NCBI RefSeq assembly: GCF_001463705.1
Contig: NZ_BBWH01000023.1
Location: 60,959 to 124,958, forward strand
From: Aureimonas sp. AU12
GTDB lineage: Bacteria > Pseudomonadota > Alphaproteobacteria > Rhizobiales > Rhizobiaceae
Direction of reading: 5' to 3'
DNA: 64,000 bases
Each line of letters begins with the position of its first letter. Position 1 is the stretch's first letter. The translations under genes and the position numbers were made by a program. The notes beneath the pieces were generated by a model. The model saw only the letters and a list, made by a program, of their open reading frames with translations, searched no databases and was not told where the DNA came from. This document shows positions 54,962-64,000 of this stretch, one piece after another.

Positions 54962-55008
54962 GGAACGGTTCCAAACTGCGGTTTGACGCTCGATGATTGC
55001 AAAATCAT
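54962..55008. promoter_or_regulatory. Cluster of palindromes upstream of iron-binding gene
   Basis: GGAACGGTTCC (54962-54972), AAAC-TGCG-GTTT (54973-54984) and ATGATT-N4-AATCAT (54993-55008) lie one after another about 180-225 bases upstream of the iron-binding-protein start and just downstream of the histidine-kinase stop. They may be operators or part of a terminator region. None matches a Fur, Mur or Irr box closely. Confidence 0.3.
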
Positions 55009-55023
55009 AAGTAGAATGAAGTA

Positions 55024-58053
<3,030 letters not shown>

Positions 58054-58303
58054 GAGGTCGAGGAAAGCGGGAATGGCGAGGACTCCGGCGCGGCGGCAAT
58101 GCAGTTACCGGAATGTTAATAAGGTCTTGGGTCGCGTTAATCCAGAACCAGAGGCCGGCGGGCGCCGCCCGGCTGTCCGAAGGGTTAACCCCTCTTGGCG
58201 GCCGGCACCTTTCGGCCGATCAAACTGGCGAGAACTTGTCGCAACCAAGACGCGGAATCGATGTTAGGCTGGCAATGCCGATGCGCTTCGAAAGGATGAA
58301 GAC

Positions 58304-58831
58304 ATGTCCGATACCGAGAATTTCAACAGCAGCGATCCGGCCCGCGAGGCCTACGACACAGCGCAGAAGACCTTTGAGAAGATGACCGATCCGGCGGCGA
58401 TGCGTGACGCGCAGGCCGCAATGGGCCTCGATCCCGCAAAGATGACGGAAGCCTTCCGCACCATGACCGAGCGGTCGATGGAGCAGTCGAAGGAAGCCTA
58501 TGCGCGGATGAAGACCGCGTCCGACCAGGCGACGAAGACGCTCGAATCGACGCTGGAAAACGTTCACAGCGGTTCCCTGACGCTCTCCAAGCGCGCCATC
58601 GAGGGCATGCGGGCGCAGGCCGAGATGAATTACGCCCATCTCGAAAAGCTCGCGTCGGCGCGCTCCATGGCCGAGATCATCGAGATGCAGACGAGCTTCG
58701 TGCGGCGCCAGATCGAAATGGTGACGGATCAGGCCAAGGACATGCAGCAGATGTCGCAGTCCGTGGCCAAGGACGTGATGCAGCCGGCGCGCGACGCCGC
58801 CAAGAAGACGAACGGCCAGGACGCCTTCTGA
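58304..58831 (+). CDS. Phasin family protein
   Basis: This 175-residue almost entirely helical protein lacks Cys and Trp and has many Met, Ala and Glu. Heptad-like stretches (SKEAYARMKTASDQATKTLESTLENV, MAEIIEMQTSFVRRQIEMVTDQAKDM) match the phasin_2 pattern. Phasins coat polyhydroxyalkanoate granules and limit their size. The start follows AAGGA. It is monocistronic with a GC-rich hairpin after it. No PHA synthase gene lies in the window. Confidence 0.85.
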   Translation: MSDTENFNSSDPAREAYDTAQKTFEKMTDPAAMRDAQAAMGLDPAKMTEAFRTMTERSMEQSKEAYARMKTASDQATKTLESTLENVHSGSLTLSKRAIEGMRAQAEMNYAHLEKLASARSMAEIIEMQTSFVRRQIEMVTDQAKDMQQMSQSVAKDVMQPARDAAKKTNGQDAF

Positions 58832-58858
58832 CCACCGGCCCGTCGGGCCTACGAAAAA

Positions 58859-58886
58859 GGGGCGGCCCGATCCGAGGTCGCCCCTT
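58859..58886 (+). terminator. Possible terminator of phasin gene
   Basis: GGGGCG (58859-58864) pairs with CGCCCC (58879-58884), with partial pairing extending inward, preceded by AAAAA and followed by only two T. The stem is good but the T-tail is poor. Confidence 0.5.
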
Positions 58887-58942
58887 GCCATACCCCGCGA
58901 AAAATCATATTGCGGGGTCCTCGGCGGCACCCCCGCCCGGAT

Positions 58943-59019
58943 GCGGTTGTAGCTCAGTTGGTTAGAGCGTTGGATTGTGGCTCCAGAGGTCGGCGGTTCG
59001 AACCCGCCCAACCGTACCA
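58943..59019 (+). tRNA. tRNA-His (GTG)
   Basis: A full cloverleaf can be drawn: acceptor GCGGTTG (58943-58949), D-arm GCTCAGTTGGTTAGAGC, anticodon stem TTGGA/TCCAG around loop TTGTGGC (anticodon GTG), T-arm GGCGG-TTCGAAC-CCGCC, acceptor CAACCGT, A73 and an encoded CCA. There is a G1-U72 pair and A73, and no room for the G-1:C73 pair that marks nearly all other bacterial tRNA-His. This variant is known from a clade of alphaproteobacteria whose HisRS reads U72 and A73. Confidence 0.95.
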
Positions 59020-59092
59020 TTGCCACTCCTTGTCATCGTCATGATGTAGCCCTCGTCTGTGAGCGCTGTGATGTTGCGCAGGGTACTGGCAC

Positions 59093-59105
59093 ATCAAAGT
59101 TTGAT
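59093..59105. promoter_or_regulatory. Perfect 13-bp palindrome upstream of lipoprotein
   Basis: ATCAAA-G-TTTGAT is a perfect inverted repeat 124 bases upstream of the lipoprotein start. It could be an operator. No known consensus is recognised. Confidence 0.3.
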
Positions 59106-59229
59106 CCCCTCTGACGTCCGCGTTGTCCCTGCAACGGGGATCGGCGGCGCCTGAATGACGTTTCGCACGGCTTGCCGTCGTGCGTTCGCACGCCATCTGT
59201 GGTGGCCCTTTATTCAGCAGGATCTGCCC

Positions 59230-59601
<372 letters not shown>

Positions 59602-59635
59602 TCGCCTCGCGCCCGCCACCCGCGCGCCGCCCGGA

Positions 59636-61261
59636 TCAGAACAGGTCGCCCTGTACGGTCTCGGCCTCCATGCGCCTGGCCCGTCGGGCCGTCCGCGCCG
59701 GTTTGGCGGTCGGCGCCTCCGGCGCTTCGCCCGTCACGTCGAGGGCGAGCGCAGGTCGTTTGTGGCCGCGCGCGAACTCGATCTCGAAGCGCGAGCCCGG
59801 CACGAGATCCTCGGCGCGGGTGATCGGCACGTCGCCGGCGCCCCGCACGATCGCGTAGCCGCGCTCCAGCACCTGCCGTGGGTCGAGGCTCGCGGCCATC
59901 CGCCACGATCCTGACAGCGCCGAGCGCCGACGCTCCAGAAGCGCGGCGGCGGCGCGGTCGAGCCGGTCGGCCGTCGTCTCCAGCCGATGCCGGGCCTGAT
60001 CGCTGCGGGCGGCGACAATGTTGGGCCGGAAGGCAGAGCCGAGCCGGTCGAGCGTGTGGCGACGGCGGGCCAGCCCCGCCTCCATCGCGTGCAGCGTGCG
60101 CGAATCGGCATGGCGGAGATCGGCGTGCTTATCGCGCAGGGCCGCTTCGAGGCGCGAGGGTGAGAGCTGCGCGCCGGCATCGGCCAACAGGCGACGACGA
60201 TCCGACAGGAGGATGCGCAGCGAGCGGCCGAGACCGGCGTCGGCCTCGTCGAGCCGGCGACGCGGCATGGCGAGCAGCGTGTCGGCCGAGGGCAGGGCCC
60301 GCGCCAGCGCGGCGACGGTGCGGCGCTCGGCCTGCAGCCCGCGCGAGATCGCGGCGCCCGCCCGCGCATCCATCGCCGCCAGCGTCGCCACGAGATCGGC
60401 GCGCACGGGCACCGCCATTTCGGCCGCGCCGGTCGGCGTCGGCGCGCGACGGTCGGCGGCGTGGTCGATCAGCGTCCAGTCGGTCTCGTGCCCGACCGCC
60501 GAGATCAGCGGGATCGCGGAGGCCGCGGCGGCGCGCACTACCGCCTCGTCGTTGAAGCTCCAGAGATCCTCGAGGCTGCCGCCGCCGCGCGCCACGATCA
60601 GGACGTCCGGGCGCGGCAGCTTGCCGCCGGGCCCGATGGCGTTGAAGCCCTCGATGGCCGCGACGACTTCGGCCGCGGCGGTGTCGCCCTGCACCCGCAC
60701 CGGCCAGACGAGGAGATGCAGCGGGAAGCGGTCGGAGATTCGGTGGCGGATGTCGCGGATCACGGCGCCGGTCGGCGAGGTGACGACGCCGACGACGCGC
60801 GGCATGAAGGGCAGGGGGCGCTTGCGCGCCTCGGCGAACAGGCCCTCGGCCTCCAGCCGGACCTTGCGCTCGTTGAGAAGCGCCATGAGCGCGCCGGCGC
60901 CGGCCGGCTCCATCGCCTCGATGACGATCTGGTATTTCGACGAGCCGGGAAAGGTCGTCAGCTTGCCGGTGACGATGACCTCCAGCCCCTCCTCGGGCTT
61001 GAACGCGAGTTTGGTGAAACTCGTGCGCCAGACCACGGCCTCCAGCCGCGAGCGATCGTCCTTCAGCGCGAAATAGGCGTGGCCCGACGAGTGCGGCCCG
61101 CGATAACCGGAGATCTCGCCGCGCACCCGCACATGGCCATAGGTCTCCTCGACGGTGCGCTTCAGCGCGCCGGAGATCTCGCTGACGGAATATTCCGCAA
61201 CGTTGGTATCGGCCGGCGCGTTCGTTTCGCTCGACGAAGGGGCTGCGCGAAGACGGCTCAT
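59636..61261 (-). CDS. xseA: Exodeoxyribonuclease VII large subunit
   Basis: This 541-residue nuclease subunit degrades single-stranded DNA to oligonucleotides together with XseB. The N-terminal OB-fold begins at [32 protein letters not shown]. The catalytic region has [37 protein letters not shown] and [30 protein letters not shown] long Arg/Ala-rich coiled coil (about 330-460) and a C-terminal OB-like part with [10 protein letters not shown] follow. About 45 C-terminal residues are extra and basic. ATG 61261 is used, and a TTG two codons upstream is possible. xseB is not in the window. Confidence 0.94.
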   Translation of the reverse strand: MSRLRAAPSSSETNAPADTNVAEYSVSEISGALKRTVEETYGHVRVRGEISGYRGPHSSGHAYFALKDDRSRLEAVVWRTSFTKLAFKPEEGLEVIVTGKLTTFPGSSKYQIVIEAMEPAGAGALMALLNERKVRLEAEGLFAEARKRPLPFMPRVVGVVTSPTGAVIRDIRHRISDRFPLHLLVWPVRVQGDTAAAEVVAAIEGFNAIGPGGKLPRPDVLIVARGGGSLEDLWSFNDEAVVRAAAASAIPLISAVGHETDWTLIDHAADRRAPTPTGAAEMAVPVRADLVATLAAMDARAGAAISRGLQAERRTVAALARALPSADTLLAMPRRRLDEADAGLGRSLRILLSDRRRLLADAGAQLSPSRLEAALRDKHADLRHADSRTLHAMEAGLARRRHTLDRLGSAFRPNIVAARSDQARHRLETTADRLDRAAAALLERRRSALSGSWRMAASLDPRQVLERGYAIVRGAGDVPITRAEDLVPGSRFEIEFARGHKRPALALDVTGEAPEAPTAKPARTARRARRMEAETVQGDLF

Positions 61262-61271
61262 CGCCAAGGCC

Positions 61272-62234
61272 CTACCAGCCGGCCGCGCCGACGCCGGGGC
61301 GAAGGCGCTGCGAGCGGATCATCCGCGTTTCGGGAAGGCGGCTCGAACTCTGCGCCGGAGAGACGGGCGCAAGATTCTGCAGGCTCTCGCGGATGTGCTC
61401 GACGAGCGCCGAGATCACCGGCGTGTTGGTATTGCGCCCGCGCATGACCGCGATCTCGGCGTCTTCGAGGCGCGGGAAGCCGTCTGCCTCGCCGAGCACC
61501 CGCATGCCCGGACGCAGCGCGCATTCCGGCAGCACGCTGACGGCCAGCCCGGCGAGCACGGCGGACGTGACGATCTGCGCCGACCAGGACGTGAAGAGGA
61601 TGCGATGCGGTCGCCCGATCCGGTTGAGCGCGTCGACGCCCTGGCGTCGCCAGGCGCAATCCTGCCGGCCGATCGCCAGGGGCAGGATCGCTTCCTCATG
61701 CACCGAATGCGAGGCGGAGGTGACGAAGTGCAGGGGCTCGCGCCGGACGATCTCCGACCAGGCGCTCGTCTTCGAGGGGCAGACGAGCGCCACGTCGAGA
61801 TGCCCCTTGTCGATGTGGTCGATGAGGCTCGACGTCGTCTCGCAGGCGATCTGCAACTCGACGCGCGGATTGGAGCGCACGAAGCGCGCCATGATCTCGG
61901 GCAGGAACCGCTCGGCATAGTCGTCGGGCAGGCCAATGCGCACGTGGCCCTCGATCGTCTCCTCGTCGAAGGCCGACAGAGTTTCCTGGCTGAGCGACAG
62001 CATACGGCGCGCGTAGGTGAGAAGGCGCCCGCCGGCATCCGTCAGCTTCACCGCTCGGCCGGAGCGCTCGAAGAGATCGGTGCCCAGACGCTCCTCGAGC
62101 CGGCGCACCTGCATCGAGACAGCGGACTGCGTCTTGAACACCTCTTCGGCCGCGCGCGTGAAGCTGCCGGTGTCGACGATGGCGACGAAGGTGCGGAGCT
62201 GGTCGAGATCGAGCGGATTGGCCATCGGTTTCAT
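61272..62234 (-). CDS. LysR family transcriptional regulator
   Basis: This 320-residue regulator has an N-terminal winged helix (about residues 8-67: [42 protein letters not shown]) and a C-terminal effector-binding domain. The [23 protein letters not shown] stretch and [29 protein letters not shown] recall the LrhA/HexA group, which control motility or surface traits in other bacteria. The ligand is unknown. It is divergent from the DUF1127 gene, a possible target. The xseA start lies 10 bases beyond its stop, so the two may be cotranscribed. Confidence 0.88.
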   Translation of the reverse strand: MKPMANPLDLDQLRTFVAIVDTGSFTRAAEEVFKTQSAVSMQVRRLEERLGTDLFERSGRAVKLTDAGGRLLTYARRMLSLSQETLSAFDEETIEGHVRIGLPDDYAERFLPEIMARFVRSNPRVELQIACETTSSLIDHIDKGHLDVALVCPSKTSAWSEIVRREPLHFVTSASHSVHEEAILPLAIGRQDCAWRRQGVDALNRIGRPHRILFTSWSAQIVTSAVLAGLAVSVLPECALRPGMRVLGEADGFPRLEDAEIAVMRGRNTNTPVISALVEHIRESLQNLAPVSPAQSSSRLPETRMIRSQRLRPGVGAAGW

Positions 62235-62411
62235 CCATCGTATCCGGTGATGACGATCATAAGAAACATTCGTTGGTCTGATCCGTCAAGGCGATCTATC
62301 TCCATCTTCGTCAAGCCCAGCACGAGGCTGCATCGCCGCCGGACATGCCGTCCGCCGGAACGCCTCCGCTTTGTCTGACACCCCGTATGGCGCTCGAAAG
62401 GAGAAACGGCC

Positions 62412-62690
62412 ATGACGCTTGCTCAGAAGATCCCGGCAACCCGGACCACCGAAACCCTCGCCCCGACGTTCGGCGCGGGCATTTCGGCCCTTCGCGCGAT
62501 CGTCCGGACCTTTCTCAACCGCCGCGCCGCCTATCGCGTATCGGAACTGCCGGACTACCTGCTCACCGATATCGGCCTGAAGCGGGACGACGTGCACGAC
62601 GCGATGCATGCCGACTGGCGCGAGGATCCAACCTTCAAGATGGCGATGGCGGCGGCCCGGCGCCGGCGCCAGAGCGGCAAGGTCGCCTGA
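62412..62690 (+). CDS. DUF1127 family small protein
   Basis: This 92-residue protein starts with AGGAG upstream. The C-terminal DUF1127 motif is clear: RRAAYRVSELPDYLLTDIGLKRDDVHDAMHADW, at about residues 37-70, followed by an Arg-rich end. In related alphaproteobacteria short proteins of this family influence small-RNA turnover, phosphate metabolism and stress responses. This one has an additional 35-residue N-terminus. It is divergent from a LysR gene and followed by a strong terminator. Confidence 0.85.
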   Translation: MTLAQKIPATRTTETLAPTFGAGISALRAIVRTFLNRRAAYRVSELPDYLLTDIGLKRDDVHDAMHADWREDPTFKMAMAAARRRRQSGKVA

Positions 62691-62712
62691 TCCATCGTTT
62701 TGGTGAATGATC

Positions 62713-62747
62713 GAGACCGCGGAGGATACCTCTTCCGCGGTCTCTTT
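62713..62747 (+). terminator. Intrinsic terminator of DUF1127 gene
   Basis: GAGACCGCGGA (62713-62723) pairs perfectly with TCCGCGGTCTC (62734-62744), followed by TTT. The T-tail is short. The hairpin may also serve the convergent CBS-domain gene that ends at 62761. Confidence 0.7.
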
Positions 62748-62760
62748 GCGTCGGCGGATG

Positions 62761-64000
62761 CTAGGCGTTCTCGCGTGCGGCGCCGGCGAGTTCGCCGGTG
62801 CGGCTGGCGAGGATCTTGTCGACCCGTCGTCCGTCGAGATCCACCACCTCGAAGCGCCACGCGCCGTACTGGATGGATTCGCCGACTTCCGGGATATGGC
62901 CGAACTGGTGCAGGATGAAGCCAGCGAAGGTCTCGTAGTCGCGCTCTTCCGGCAGCTTGGCGTCGGTCAGCGTGCGCTCGACGTCGTCGATCGGCATGCC
63001 GGCGTCGATGAGATAAGAACCGTCGTCGCGGCGCACGGCCGAATAGTCGTCGCTCGATCCTTCCGGCAGCGAGCCGGCGATCGAGGCGAGGATGTCGGTC
63101 GGCGTCACCACGCCTTCGAACGACCCGTATTCGTCGAGCACGATCGCCATGTGGATGTTGGCCGAGCGAAAGCGATCGAGCAGCTTGAGAACCGGCATGG
63201 TCTCGTTGATGTAGAGCGGCTCGCGCACCGCCGAGCGAATGTCGATGCTGCCGGTGCGCCGGTACTGTTCGAGCAGTTCCTTGGCCTGGACGACGCCGAC
63301 GAGATCGTCGATATCCTCGGAGGCCACGGGAAAGCGCGAGTGCCCGCTCTGGTGGATTTCGTCGAGGATGGCGTCGGGTTCATCGACGAGCGAGATCCAG
63401 GCGACGTCGGGGCGCGGCACCATGATCGAGCGCACGTTGCGATCGGCGATGCGAAGTACGCCCTCGATCATCTCGCGCTCCTTCTCCTCGAAGACGCCCG
63501 ACTCCGTGCCTTCCGCGATCATCGCCTTGACCTCTTCCTCGGTCACGGCGTTCTCGTTGGCCTTACCGGCGCCCACCAGTTTGCCCACGACCTCGGTTGA
63601 GACGCGCAGGAACCAGACGATGGGCAGGCCGACCTTGGCGAGGATGCGCATCGGCGAGGAGACGAAGCAGGCGATGGCTTCGGGGTTCGCCATGGCGAAG
63701 CGCTTGGGCACCAGCTCGCCGACGATCAACGAGAAATACGTGATCAGCACGACCACGACGCCGAAGGACAGGCCCTGCGCATAGGGTCCGACGATCGGAA
63801 GCTGTTCGAGGACGGCGGCCACCGGGCCGGCGAAGGCCGAGGCGCCGAAGGCGCCGGCGAAGATGCCGACGAGCGTGATGCCGACCTGAACGGTGGACAG
63901 GAAGCTCGTGGGATCGTCGATCAGCTTGAGCGCCCCGGCTGCGCCCCGCTTGCCGTTCTGGGCCATCTGCTGCAACCGCGAGCGGCGGGAGGACACCACC
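62761..64000 (-). CDS. CNNM/CorC-like transporter, N-terminus cut
   Basis: At least 413 residues of an inner-membrane protein of the HlyC/CorC (UPF0053) family are visible. The window edge removes its start, and the first residues seen (VSSRRSRLQQMA) normally follow the first membrane helix. The DUF21/CNNM membrane domain is followed by two CBS domains (VRSIMVPRPDVAWISL and YINETMPVLKLLDRFR with VVTPTDILASIAG) and a CorC_HlyC C-terminal domain (YETFAGFILHQFGHIPEVGE). Members are linked to Mg2+ or Co2+ efflux, and older annotations call them hemolysins. Confidence 0.9.
   Translation of the reverse strand, partial: VVSSRRSRLQQMAQNGKRGAAGALKLIDDPTSFLSTVQVGITLVGIFAGAFGASAFAGPVAAVLEQLPIVGPYAQGLSFGVVVVLITYFSLIVGELVPKRFAMANPEAIACFVSSPMRILAKVGLPIVWFLRVSTEVVGKLVGAGKANENAVTEEEVKAMIAEGTESGVFEEKEREMIEGVLRIADRNVRSIMVPRPDVAWISLVDEPDAILDEIHQSGHSRFPVASEDIDDLVGVVQAKELLEQYRRTGSIDIRSAVREPLYINETMPVLKLLDRFRSANIHMAIVLDEYGSFEGVVTPTDILASIAGSLPEGSSDDYSAVRRDDGSYLIDAGMPIDDVERTLTDAKLPEERDYETFAGFILHQFGHIPEVGESIQYGAWRFEVVDLDGRRVDKILASRTGELAGAARENA

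Noticed and set aside
58116..58188. Several TTAA motifs upstream of the phasin gene, considered as CtrA sites
   Set aside because: Spacing between TTAA pairs is 17 bases or more, not the seven required for TTAA-N7-TTAA.

Overview
The window looks like the chromosome of a GC-rich alphaproteobacterium of the order Hyphomicrobiales (Rhizobiales). The evidence is the DUF2948-hisD-UPF0262 block, a ThuEFGK-type disaccharide transporter, the zwf-pgl-edd Entner-Doudoroff operon, a PdhS-like cell-cycle kinase, a DUF1127 protein, a PHA phasin and a tRNA-His without the G-1 base. An Aurantimonadaceae/Aureimonas-like host would fit, but that level is inference.

Positions 1-6908 are the right end of a prophage: tail-tip and tail-fibre genes (one with an SGNH-hydrolase-like domain), a small lipoprotein 'moron', a lysis cassette (holin-like protein, SAR-type GH24 endolysin, i-spanin with a nested o-spanin lipoprotein) and small membrane proteins. 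It ends at the 3' half of a tRNA-Arg(CCT), the likely attachment site. Several intrinsic terminators lie directly in front of phage genes, which suggests late-gene antitermination.

Positions 7.3-14 kb hold housekeeping and accessory genes: a PRC-barrel exported protein with a candidate EcfG promoter, a glutamine amidotransferase, a UdgX-type uracil-DNA glycosylase fused to an N-terminal DUF4130 region, a low-molecular-weight phosphatase, UPF0262, hisD and DUF2948. Positions 14-31 kb hold a polysaccharide (EPS/capsule) locus: four glycosyltransferase-type genes, a Wzx-like flippase, a Tat-exported GH10 glycanase, a GumC/Wzz-like protein and, further on, a CapD/FlaA1-like dehydratase. A complete alpha-glucoside uptake operon (thuE-F-G, GH13 glucosidase, thuK) is inserted between the last two.

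Positions 31-42 kb hold a DUF4239 protein, the zwf-pgl-edd operon, and a heme oxygenase/bacteriophytochrome pair that makes and uses biliverdin. Positions 39.7-48.4 kb look like a putrescine locus: PuuB- and PuuA-like genes on one strand, and on the other an Asp/Asn hydroxylase-like protein, a GNAT and potFGHI.

Positions 48.5-64 kb hold an exported protein of unknown function, an AsmA-like protein, a ferric-iron permease and binding protein without an ATPase, a PdhS-like histidine kinase, a phasin, tRNA-His, a Thr-repeat lipoprotein, xseA, a LysR regulator, a DUF1127 protein and a truncated CNNM/CorC-type CBS membrane protein. Many starts are GTG or TTG. Very long open frames antisense to real genes are GC artefacts and were left out.
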